Of a stretch of DNA of 64,000 bases, positions 21,720 to 28,654 are shown piece by piece. The DNA comes from Thiomonas arsenitoxydans. Lineage in GTDB: Bacteria > Pseudomonadota > Gammaproteobacteria > Burkholderiales > Burkholderiaceae_C. The translations under genes and the position numbers were made by a program. The notes beneath the pieces were generated by a model, which searched no databases, was not told the origin of the DNA, and saw nothing but the letters and a program-made list of their open reading frames with translations. The first letter of the stretch is position 1, and every line of letters starts with the position of its first letter. Location: contig NC_014145.1 of the NCBI RefSeq assembly GCF_000253115.1, forward strand, positions 2,666,001 through 2,730,000. The letters run 5' to 3'.

Positions 21720-21751
21720 TGACCACAACCCACCTATGAAAGAGGTGAATC

Positions 21752-22060
21752 ATGGCTGACCGAGACCTTACCACTATCGAAGTAATCAAAACGCACGGGC
21801 TAAATGAACGCACGCCGCATAAATGGAGCGACATCTACGTCTTGCGCCAAGATGTGACCCATCTGAACATTCAAGACAACATTGATCGCTGCGTCCTTCA
21901 GCTTGAAGGCATGGCGACTGTTCTCAGCGAGGCGCTGGACTTCAACAGAGACATTCTCGAGAGCTTCGCCTGGGCGATCAGAGACAAGGCGTCAGAACTG
22001 CGTGCACTGATAGATGTGGCAGACGACCTGCGTATTCAAAAGGAGAACAACCATGCTTGA
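21752..22060 (+). CDS. Hypothetical island protein
   Basis: I do not recognise this family. The 102-residue acidic, helix-rich protein has a strong ribosome site (AAAGAGGTG, 6 bp before the ATG). Its middle (about 45-95) looks amphipathic helical. It overlaps the next gene by 8 bp. The region is visibly more AT-rich than the flanking chromosome, suggesting separate ancestry. Confidence 0.65.
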   Translation: MADRDLTTIEVIKTHGLNERTPHKWSDIYVLRQDVTHLNIQDNIDRCVLQLEGMATVLSEALDFNRDILESFAWAIRDKASELRALIDVADDLRIQKENNHA

Positions 22061-22442
22061 AGTAGCCAAAGAGAACACCAAATCCGACATTGCAGCCCAA
22101 GTTCAACGCATGCGCTCAGTTGTGCGCCTGACGCTGAACGCCGTTTTGTGTCGGCATGATGATTCGACGCTTGGGGTAGAGGAGTTGCAGGCGGCTATAA
22201 CGCTGCTGGGTGATCAGTGGCGCAAGATCAACGAATTAGGAGACGTTGATCTCGACGAGGGCCTGGGCTGGTTTCAAGCGAAAGCCCTGATTGCCGTCTT
22301 GAACGTTAAGACTTGGCGGATGCTTGAGGACAATCACAAGACATTCGATCCGGTCGAAATAGCGGATGTCGAAAACACTCTGCATTTGCTGTGCGAGCTA
22401 CTCTCGGCGCCATCCAAAACGGCGGCAAAGCTAGCCGCCTGA
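22053..22442 (+). CDS. Hypothetical island protein
   Basis: The 129-residue protein starts MLEVAKENTKSD behind an AGGAGAAC ribosome site that lies inside the previous gene, so the pair is translationally coupled. It is predicted all-helical, with no recognised domain. Like its partner it is comparatively AT-rich. A role in element maintenance is only a guess. Confidence 0.65.
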   Translation: MLEVAKENTKSDIAAQVQRMRSVVRLTLNAVLCRHDDSTLGVEELQAAITLLGDQWRKINELGDVDLDEGLGWFQAKALIAVLNVKTWRMLEDNHKTFDPVEIADVENTLHLLCELLSAPSKTAAKLAA

Positions 22443-22533
22443 CCCGTTTTGCCCGGCCTAGGCTGATCCCCGAAAACCCGCGACCCTGGCGGGCGGGCCG
22501 GGCACCCCATCAGGGATGTGCGAAAGGGATCGC

Positions 22534-23292
22534 ATGGCATCAGACAAACGGCCCGCTTGGCTGCTCCTATGGATGGAAGCCAACGTGGCAATGATGCAAT
22601 ATCACTCCCACAAGGGCGGAGTTGCCCTGTTCAGGGCGTATCAGCTACACAGAAAAGCCGCTGCCGCGTGGCGAGCCGATCCAGAAGCCCAGCGGGCCGA
22701 GGCCGCATCTTCATCGCGCGATCAAGCAGGGCGCGGCCACATATGGAAATCGGGCAGCGACGTGCTCGCAGAGCAGCGCGAGCTGCTTCTGAGCGACCTC
22801 GATGATGTGGTGGATGATCTGAACAGAGTTTTTGAAAGATGGAGCGGTCATGCCGACCACCTGACGGAACTTGTAGCAGCGCTCAGGGTAGGTCGGATTT
22901 CGCCCAGCGCTGCTAAGCGACAAGCGGCTTGGTGGAGGGTGCAAGAACTGATGATTCAGCGGTATCTTGACATGCAGGACGACCGGCGGTTCATCAGCAA
23001 GTCCGCGTTGCTTGAGCGTGTGGGCGCAGAACTCGGTGTGTCGCGTCCGACGGCGCTGGCCGCGTGGGAGGGGTTCCTCAAGGGCCTCCCGCATCAAAAA
23101 GCATGGGTCGAGCGCATCGCGGCTGCCGCAAAACGGAGGGCGTCATCTAAACAAGAGATTGTGCAGGCCAAAAAGCCCCGGCAACAGGCGCAGGTCGTCA
23201 AGGCAACAAAGCGCGCAAAGCCCCAAAAAAGCGCGCACTTCAGGTTGATGAAATTGTCGAGCGGTAGGAGGTTGTCAAAACCGAAGGTATAG
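22534..23292 (+). CDS. Hypothetical protein with HTH-like segment and basic tail
   Basis: The start is placed at MASDKRPAW behind AAAGGGA; an ATG 18 bases upstream is possible. The product has about 252 residues. A predicted helix-turn-helix around 165-185 (GAELGVSRPTALAAWEGFL) and a Lys/Arg/Gln-rich C-terminal tail (last 50 residues) suggest DNA binding. No family name can be given. It precedes the AlpA-like regulator by 92 bp. Confidence 0.6.
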   Translation: MASDKRPAWLLLWMEANVAMMQYHSHKGGVALFRAYQLHRKAAAAWRADPEAQRAEAASSSRDQAGRGHIWKSGSDVLAEQRELLLSDLDDVVDDLNRVFERWSGHADHLTELVAALRVGRISPSAAKRQAAWWRVQELMIQRYLDMQDDRRFISKSALLERVGAELGVSRPTALAAWEGFLKGLPHQKAWVERIAAAAKRRASSKQEIVQAKKPRQQAQVVKATKRAKPQKSAHFRLMKLSSGRRLSKPKV

Positions 23293-23335
23293 GCTCGACA
23301 GCTTTTTCAGATTTTCTCTGGCAGGGTATGGCGCA

Positions 23336-23362
23336 TGGCTCGCAGCGAACGATAGCGAGCCA
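23336..23362. promoter_or_regulatory. Inverted repeat upstream of AlpA-like gene
   Basis: TGGCTCGC and GCGAGCCA form an 8-bp inverted repeat separated by 11 bases, 23 bp before the next start codon. It is a candidate operator for the small regulator or a leader hairpin. Confidence 0.45.
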
Positions 23363-23384
23363 CGTTCAACCTGAAAGGAAAATC

Positions 23385-23600
23385 GTGAAAACCCAACCCC
23401 AACGAACCATTGAGCCCGGCGCCTGGTACCGTCTGGCCGAAACCTTCAGCACGCCTACGCGGCGCGGCCTTGTGCCAGTCGGTAAGACTTGGCTTTACCA
23501 GCAAATAGCGAGCGGGCGTCTTGCGAGTCGCAAGATCGGCACCCGCGCTACCGTCGTTTCAGGCTCCGACCTGATCAAGCTGTTTGGAGACGATCAATGA
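23385..23600 (+). CDS. AlpA-like small HTH regulator / excisionase
   Basis: The 71-residue protein begins at a GTG preceded by CTGAAAGGAA. The motif VGKTWLYQQIASGRLASRKIG (split here as two segments, about 31-51) is the MerR/AlpA-type winged HTH arrangement seen in excisionases and P4 AlpA-like activators. In satellites such proteins control integrase expression or excision direction. An ATG further upstream in frame lacks a good ribosome site. It is coupled to the next gene by ATGA. Confidence 0.7.
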   Translation: MKTQPQRTIEPGAWYRLAETFSTPTRRGLVPVGKTWLYQQIASGRLASRKIGTRATVVSGSDLIKLFGDDQ

Positions 23601-23926
23601 GCGCCCCAAACAGAAGCGCCGCAGCCTTGTCGGAGGCTTGCGGCGCGGGTAACGGGGCAGACGAGAACGAACAACTGTTTCATGGTAACGGTGCGGCCCA
23701 GCAGCGCGCAAGGCTTTTGCGGCACCTGCAAGAGCATGGTCAGATCGACACGCTCACGGCCCGCAGGGAGCTGGACATCCTGATGCCAGCGGCCCGCGTC
23801 TTCGAGCTGCGAGCGCTGGGTGAGCCCATCACACTGGTTTGGGTAACGCGCACAACCGATTGCGGTAAACCTCACCGCGTCGGGCTGTATATCTGGGGCG
23901 GATCAGGCGAGGATGCGCTCCAGTGA
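23597..23926 (+). CDS. Helix-turn-helix protein (HTH_39-like)
   Basis: The 109-residue protein has its recognisable part in the C-terminal half. The stretch RLLRHLQEHGQIDTLTARRE, then LDILMPAARVFELRALGEPI, matches the phage winged-helix pattern in which a short helix-turn-helix ends in an ExRxLG-pI segment. It is coupled on both sides (ATGA before, GTGA after), placing it in the presumed replication/regulation module. Confidence 0.65.
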   Translation: MSAPNRSAAALSEACGAGNGADENEQLFHGNGAAQQRARLLRHLQEHGQIDTLTARRELDILMPAARVFELRALGEPITLVWVTRTTDCGKPHRVGLYIWGGSGEDALQ

Positions 23927-24612
23927 GCAAAAAGCGCCACGCCCCTTCTGAGGCCGTATCGGGCCGGTATTCGCCTATCCCGCATTCGTTGCTTGATAGC
24001 GCCGCATTTCAGGCTTGCAGCCCACTGGCGAAGGCCCTGGTGTTCGAGCTGATGCGGCAACACACCGGCAACAACAACGGCCATATTCGTCTGTCGCAAA
24101 GCTGGCTGACTGGACGGGGCTGGTGCATTGCATCGCTGTATCGATCGCGCGACGAACTGCTGCATTACGGCCTGATCGTTCAGACGCGGCACGGCGGCCT
24201 GCGCAACGGGAGCCATCTTTACGCCATGACATGGCTGGCCGTGACGAACTTTGTCGGCCTGGACATCGGCGCGCATCAATATCACCCCGGCGCGTACCTG
24301 CTGCCCGTGAAAGAGCTATTCCAGCCCCGCGTCAAAAAGGCGAAGTCTGCCGATCCGGTGGAGCCGGAAAAACAAAACGGCCATCTGCCGCGCAGAGTAG
24401 GAAAGCCCGTTTCTACTCTGCCGCGCAGACTAGGGGACACCCCCGCCAAGTCTGCCGCGCAGAGCAGAAATGGCACTTTTGAGGCTGCCCCCTACTCTGC
24501 CGCGCAGACACAAGTTAATAAGCCATTCCCTGCATTGCAATTCCAAAGGGCTGCATTGCCTGGAATGAGGACGGCGGCCCGACTTCGCCCACTGAACTGG
24601 AGACTGACGTGA
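23923..24612 (+). CDS. Winged-helix phage protein, putative replication initiator
   Basis: The 229-residue protein starts at GTG overlapping the upstream stop. The N-terminal domain (about 12-115: YSPIPHSLLDSAAF, LAKALVFELMRQH, LYRSRDELLHYGLI, LYAMTWLAVTNFVGLD) matches a conserved unnamed family in Burkholderiales prophage islands and looks like a winged helix. The C-terminal 80 residues are low complexity and contain four copies of a DNA palindrome read in two different frames. The replication role is inferred from the repeats and the SSB-like gene that follows (GTGA overlap). Confidence 0.65.
   Translation: MSKKRHAPSEAVSGRYSPIPHSLLDSAAFQACSPLAKALVFELMRQHTGNNNGHIRLSQSWLTGRGWCIASLYRSRDELLHYGLIVQTRHGGLRNGSHLYAMTWLAVTNFVGLDIGAHQYHPGAYLLPVKELFQPRVKKAKSADPVEPEKQNGHLPRRVGKPVSTLPRRLGDTPAKSAAQSRNGTFEAAPYSAAQTQVNKPFPALQFQRAALPGMRTAARLRPLNWRLT
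24384..24508. repeat. Four palindromic iteron-like repeats (TCTGCCGCGCAGA)
   Basis: Exact 13-bp copies at 24384, 24417, 24451 and 24496 (start spacing 33, 34, 45). Flanks extend the symmetry: copy 2 has CTAC on its left arm and copy 1 has GTAG on its right arm. Copies 1-2 are read as LPRR and copies 3-4 as SAAQ, so the DNA rather than the peptide is conserved. Confidence 0.85.
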
Positions 24613-24941
24613 TCGACGCCCTGATAGGTGGCACGCTGCACGGCACCGCCGAACAGAAAACCGGCCAAGCTGGAAAGCCGTTTGTGGTGCGCAAGGTGCG
24701 CACGCCGATGCAAAGCGGTGAAGCCTTGTTCGTGAACGTGATTTGCTTCGACAAGGCGGCAGGCGCTGCCTTGCTGGCGCTGCACGCTGGCGAGCCGGTA
24801 CACATCGCCGGAACGCTCACGCCGAAGGTATGGACGCCGCCACAAGGCGAGCCGCGCCCGGTGCTCGACATGCAGGCCCATGCGGTGCTGACGACGTATG
24901 CGGTGCAGCGCCAGCGCAAGTCTGCCGCAGACGCCCTATGA
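24609..24941 (+). CDS. SSB-like OB-fold protein of phage islands
   Basis: The 110-residue protein starts at GTG overlapping the previous stop. The pattern GGTLHGTAEQKTG, KPFVVRKVRTPM, LFVNVICFDKAA and GEPVHIAGTLTPKVW is that of a short OB-fold, single-stranded-DNA-binding protein conserved in Burkholderiales mobile elements. It lacks the acidic C-terminal tip of housekeeping SSB. Coupling to the presumed initiator gene supports a DNA-replication or recombination role. Confidence 0.7.
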   Translation: MIDALIGGTLHGTAEQKTGQAGKPFVVRKVRTPMQSGEALFVNVICFDKAAGAALLALHAGEPVHIAGTLTPKVWTPPQGEPRPVLDMQAHAVLTTYAVQRQRKSAADAL

Positions 24942-25024
24942 CCCCGTTATCCACCTGGCGCAACGCCACAACCCTGAAAGGCCCATCCATGAATGACACC
25001 CTCGACCCGGCACTGCTCGCATGA
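24938..25024 (+). CDS. Possible micro-ORF (28 aa)
   Basis: ATG overlaps the SSB-like stop (ATGA). An internal ATG at 24989, preceded by CCTGAAAGG, would give only 11 residues. There is no homology evidence; it may be a translational relay rather than a functional peptide. Confidence 0.25.
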   Translation: MTPLSTWRNATTLKGPSMNDTLDPALLA

Positions 25025-25077
25025 CCTGCAAATCCACCCCAAAACCACACGCGGCCCAAAACGCGCGCTTTCACTGA
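25021..25077 (+). CDS. Possible micro-ORF (18 aa)
   Basis: ATG overlaps the preceding stop (ATGA), and its TGA lies inside the ribosome-site region of the tape-measure gene (CTGAAAGGAA). It is reported as part of a chain of couplings; coding status is doubtful. Confidence 0.2.
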   Translation: MTCKSTPKPHAAQNARFH

Positions 25078-25088
25078 AAGGAAATTCA

Positions 25089-26925
25089 ATGTTTGAAGCC
25101 TACAAAATCGGCGTTCACCTCAAGCTCCAAGACGGCGTGACAGCCGGACTGCTCGCCCTATCGAACCGCATGCGCATCGCTGACCGCGACGTGGTTCACC
25201 TGCAAGGCCGCCTTGAGAAGCTGCGCAAATCAGCCGCTATCGGGATTGGAGAGACGGGCCTGGGGGTTGGCATACTCGCTGCCTTCAAGCCCGCTGTGGA
25301 GGCGGCCAACGAATATCAGCAGCAGATTGCCCGTCTTGGCGCGATGGGTTTTGGCGACCAAATCACGCAGCAGGCGGCGAAAGCGGCTGCGGGCATGAAG
25401 ATCATGGGCGCCTCAATCATCCAAACCACGGAAGCCCTTCGCGACGCCCTGGCGATTGCGCCACACCTGAGCGAAGCCAAGTTGCTGGCACCTACGCTGG
25501 CCCGCGTGCCGTTCGCGGCCCGGATGTACGGCCTAGAACCGACTGCCGCGCACACCGATGCGCTGAACATGCTGCGCGCCGCTGAACAACGCGAGGGCAT
25601 GACGCACCCGCACAAGATTCTTGCCGCTGCGAACGAGTTCTGGCAAATGGCGGCGTTTTCAGGGTGGCGGCTTACCGGTGCCGACTTCCGAGGTCTCGCC
25701 TCGACAGGGGGCGTAGCGTTCAAATTACTCAGTATGCAGGGTCTGCGCAACTTGGAACCCGTGTTGCAGGAGATGGGCGGGCGCCAGACCGGCACCGGGC
25801 TAATGAGCGCGTACAACAACCTGATTGAAGGCCGCATGCTGATCGGCAACAGCCAGATCATCCAAACCTTGCAAAAGCTGAATTTGCTGGATTTGCACAA
25901 GACCATTCGGGCGAAGAACGGCAACATCAAACGACTGATGCCCGGCGCAGTACTTGGCACCAGCACGCTGCAGAAAGACCCGGCAGAGTGGCTGAAGGAC
26001 TACTTCCTACCGACCGCCATTGCGCACGGGTACACCACACTGGATCAGCAAATCGGGCTGCTGAACGACATCACAAGCAACCGCACCGCAGCGCGCATCC
26101 TCACCACTCTGCTGCAGAACTTGCCGGGATTGGCCGCCAAATCCGCGCAGATCGCCAAAACCGACAACATCGACCAAGCAGCTTCCCGGTACAGCAAGAC
26201 CGCACAGGGCCAATACGACGCGGCGGGCGCGGCGTGGACTACGGCAAAGGTGAATTTCGGCGGCACGGTGCTGCCCTACGCCACAGAAGCCCTCACTGGT
26301 CTGACGCACCTGATCACAAGCCTTACCGGCCTGATGGATCGGCACGCCACGGCCACCAAGATTCTCGCTGGTGCGCTGGTCACGCTGGGCGCAGGCTTGG
26401 CGATCAGTGGCACGGTAACGCTGGCCACCACAGCATTCAGAGGCTTGGGTCTGGCGCTGGCCTTCGAGACGGCAGGCGGTGCGTCAGGTATCGCAAATGC
26501 CGCCAGTGCGCTGGCCAAGCTGGCGGGGCCTGTCGCGGCACTGGCCGGTGTCGGATGGGCAGCCTACGAGGCGACGAAATGGGCGATGCATAAGACAGGC
26601 CTGGACACCGCCCTGTCACAAAGTCATCTGCTCGACGGCGCGTTCAGGATTTGGGCCAAAGACGCACCGACTTGGCTTGGCGGCATGGGAAGCGGCTTTC
26701 ACGATCCCGACGATACGAGTTGGCAGCGACGCTCAGAGGGCTTTGTCAGCCCCCCCCCCGATCATGGTGCAGGTCAACCATCAGACCAGGCTCGACAGTC
26801 GCACCTTGCACGAAAGCGTGACGCAGTACCTCAGCCGAGGCGCGGAGCGATCCCCCATCGGCCCGAACGACGCGATTTCGTCCCTGGCGATGCCCTCCCC
26901 GGCTTTGACCGGAGGCATGCGCTGA
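25089..26925 (+). CDS. Phage tail tape-measure-like protein, frame interrupted at C10 tract
   Basis: The protein is long, Ala/Leu-rich and helical, with an N-terminal TP901-type pattern (KLQDGVTAGLLALSNRM, a coiled region, then a Gly-rich segment GIGETGLGVGILAAFKPA) and two hydrophobic segments around residues 435-480 and 485-510. Such proteins set phage tail length. The frame from 25089 runs to 26759, where ten Cs end it. The +1 frame continues with MVQVNHQTRLDSRTLHESV and stops at 26925, which looks like the genuine tape-measure C-terminus. Without a shift the reading would run to 27014 through atypical Pro/Arg-rich sequence. It is either slippage-decoded or a pseudogene. Confidence 0.7.
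26750..26759 (+). repeat. C10 homopolymer in the tape-measure gene
   Basis: Ten consecutive Cs; nine would fuse the upstream frame to the 3' frame ending at 26925. A shorter C run also occurs near 26982. Confidence 0.9.
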
Positions 26926-27026
26926 TGGAGGCACGTTGCGCGACGGCTCGAGAGCATTCGCGAATTTTCGCGAAGCCCGATACCCCCCCCGGCGCAGCCG
27001 CGCCACAACCCTGAAAGGACTGCACC

Positions 27027-27239
27027 ATGACAACAGCACCACCGAAAACCCGCCGTCAATTCGAGGCGGACGCACAGCGCGCGCACTTCATGCGAATTAA
27101 GCATGTCGCAAGCACATGCAACGACGATCTGTCGCTGCGTGCAAAGCTGCTTGCCCGGTGCGCAGAGCTATACCGCGAGGATTTGGCACGCGCCGAGGCC
27201 GACTATCGGGCACAGCAGCGCGCGCTGGGGCAGCGATGA
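27027..27239 (+). CDS. Small hypothetical island protein
   Basis: This 70-residue, highly charged, helical protein is preceded by CTGAAAGGA at good spacing. The same 18-base sequence (CGCCACAACCCTGAAAGG) also lies before 24989. No family is recognised. It is coupled by ATGA to the next gene. Confidence 0.6.
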   Translation: MTTAPPKTRRQFEADAQRAHFMRIKHVASTCNDDLSLRAKLLARCAELYREDLARAEADYRAQQRALGQR

Positions 27240-27505
27240 GCGCGAAACGCAAAACGCCTGCAATCAGCGCCAGCACTTGCGAGGTACTCGACCCTATCCC
27301 CCGGCAAAAGGTGCGCCTTCATACCGTTGATGACCTGCGCTTGGAGATGGGCCGCGTCTACAACGACATGCGCGCCGGACGGCTGGAATCTGGCGAGGGA
27401 ACGAAGCTGGCCTACGTTTTAGGCCAAATGGTGCGGGTGTTTGAGCTTGCCGTGATCGAGAAGCGCATCGACGCATTGGAGATGACCCATGAGCAAAAAC
27501 CTTGA
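27236..27505 (+). CDS. Small conserved prophage protein
   Basis: The start ATG overlaps the previous stop, giving 89 residues. The C-terminal half (LRLEMGRVYNDMRAGRLE, GTKLAYVLGQMVRVFE) is a pattern I associate with unnamed proteins beside prophage packaging genes; function is unknown. The 3' end overlaps the next gene by 17 bp. Confidence 0.6.
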   Translation: MSAKRKTPAISASTCEVLDPIPRQKVRLHTVDDLRLEMGRVYNDMRAGRLESGEGTKLAYVLGQMVRVFELAVIEKRIDALEMTHEQKP

Positions 27506-27680
27506 GACCCGCCTGCAACGCCTGGAGCGCATCGCTCGACCGCGCTCTGCTGGCGCTGTGGATGTGCTGATCTTCGGTGTCGGACGCAATGACGCAGGGG
27601 ACTGGGTGGAGGATGCGCAGCCGGGCATCGTGCTACGCATTCCCGCAGCAAGCGAGGCACGCCATGACGCGCAACCTTGA
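27489..27680 (+). CDS. Small coiled-coil island protein, copy A
   Basis: The 63-residue protein starts MSKNLETRLQRLERIARP, a short amphipathic helix shared with the next gene (TRNLESRLQRLEQQRQV), followed by VDVLIFGVGRNDAG. The two probably arose by tandem duplication. It overlaps both neighbours. Confidence 0.5.
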   Translation: MSKNLETRLQRLERIARPRSAGAVDVLIFGVGRNDAGDWVEDAQPGIVLRIPAASEARHDAQP

Positions 27681-27909
27681 AAGCCGCCTGCAACGACTGG
27701 AGCAGCAGCGCCAGGTGCCCCACGACGCACGCGAGTGCACAGACGCCGAGCTGCTGCGCATTTTGCGCATCGGCGAAGCCGCCTTCGTTCGCATGGCGAA
27801 CTCTGTAGACGCCAAAGATCAAGAGCCGCCTGACGATTGCACCCCGGCAGAGCGCGAGGTGTGGCACTACTTGCGCGACGTGCTGCACTTCGACAAGCTG
27901 CCGTTCTGA
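27664..27909 (+). CDS. Small coiled-coil island protein, copy B
   Basis: The 81-residue protein has an N-terminal helix resembling copy A, then an acidic helical domain ending in EREVWHYLRDVLHF. There is no recognised function. The start lies within copy A (17-bp overlap). Confidence 0.55.
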   Translation: MTRNLESRLQRLEQQRQVPHDARECTDAELLRILRIGEAAFVRMANSVDAKDQEPPDDCTPAEREVWHYLRDVLHFDKLPF

Positions 27910-27924
27910 AACGGACTATTCACC

Positions 27925-28143
27925 ATGCCCCGATGGACTGACGAAGCGCGAGCCAAGCAAGCCGAGGCCATCAGACGGTGGAAGCCGTGGGAGCGCAGCA
28001 CGGGGCCGCGCACAGCCGCAGGCAAGGCCAGAGCCAGCGCGAATAGCCTCACGCATGGCATATGGCGCGGTGAAACGTGGATGCGTGCATGGCGTGCCGA
28101 GACACGGGCGAAGCTGGCCGAGCTATTGCAGCGCCGCCGGTAG
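27925..28143 (+). CDS. Small basic phage-type protein (STGPRT motif)
   Basis: This 72-residue, Trp/Arg-rich protein has IRRWKPWERSTGPRTAAGKA near the N-terminus and SLTHGIWRGE after it. The STGPRTxxGKA...HG pattern recurs in small phage and mobile-element proteins of unknown role, often near packaging genes. It is the last gene of the island and is followed 22 bp later by a terminator. Confidence 0.6.
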   Translation: MPRWTDEARAKQAEAIRRWKPWERSTGPRTAAGKARASANSLTHGIWRGETWMRAWRAETRAKLAELLQRRR

Positions 28144-28165
28144 TGCATCGGCAGATAAACCGCCG

Positions 28166-28190
28166 CCCGGCCATTGCGCCGGGTTTTTTT
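28166..28190 (+). terminator. Rho-independent terminator ending the island transcript
   Basis: CCCGGC/GCCGGG stem with a 6-base loop, followed by seven Ts. Confidence 0.8.
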
Positions 28191-28308
28191 GCGCCTGTGG
28201 TGCGGACACTTCCCGACGGCATAGCAAATGGCATAGCAAAAGAATGGCAAATGCCATTCCGCATACGGCGGTGTCCCACGGGACAGACACGGAACGCACA
28301 CGGGACAG

Positions 28309-28341
28309 AAGCCCCTTCAAAGCCCCTTCGAAGCCCCTTGC
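28309..28341. repeat. Three tandem 11-bp repeats near the right end
   Basis: AAGCCCCTT occurs at 28309, 28320 and 28331, exactly 11 bp apart. The unit with its flank (GAAGCCCCTTC) is itself an inverted repeat. The helical phasing suggests a protein-binding array. Confidence 0.6.
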
Positions 28342-28420
28342 ATGCGGCAATGGACGAAACCCACCGGGTTTTCTGCATGCACGGCTTGCAGGCCGCTGAG
28401 CGATTCTCGAAACCAACCCC

Positions 28421-28454
28421 ATAAGCGGATGCGCTCGATCTACGAGCCGCTTAT
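28421..28454. other. Extended hairpin in island right end
   Basis: ATAAGCGG pairs with CCGCTTAT and the inner CTCG with CGAG across a 5-base loop; a 5-base bulge lies on the left arm. No T-run follows immediately. Confidence 0.5.
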
Positions 28455-28571
28455 CTTGCATTAATTTTTCAACCCGATCTGTCGGCACTGAACAACACCC
28501 GCCGATACACTGCACGTCTGCTGGAGCTGGGCTGTTTCTGTGGTGTGACGCAGGGGCAGCGACGCCTAGAA

Positions 28572-28591
28572 GACGGTATTTTCGACGGTAT
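28572..28591 (+). repeat. Integrase arm-type sites, right end
   Basis: GACGGTAT at 28572 and 28584, 12 bp apart, the same unit and spacing as at 20329/20341. Confidence 0.65.
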
Positions 28592-28654
28592 TCACGCTGT
28601 CGCACGAAGATGAAACCTTTTTATTTCAGTCACTTAGCCTGATAGTCCGATTGC

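Larger units (their letters stand above)
28191..28654. other. Non-coding right end of the island
   Basis: No convincing gene in this stretch. It holds three 11-bp tandem repeats (AAGCCCCTT core, 28309-28341), an extended hairpin (28421-28454) and two GACGGTAT arm-type sites (28572-28591). Confidence 0.6.

Noticed and set aside
24384..24508. CRISPR-like array
   Set aside because: The repeats are only 13 bp, spacers are 20, 21 and 32 bp, there are four copies inside a coding gene, and no cas genes are present.
26760..27014. Unshifted 3' reading of the tape-measure gene as its true C-terminus
   Set aside because: Composition changes abruptly after the C10 tract to Arg/Pro-rich sequence, while the +1 frame has tape-measure-like sequence. 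A sequencing error cannot be excluded.
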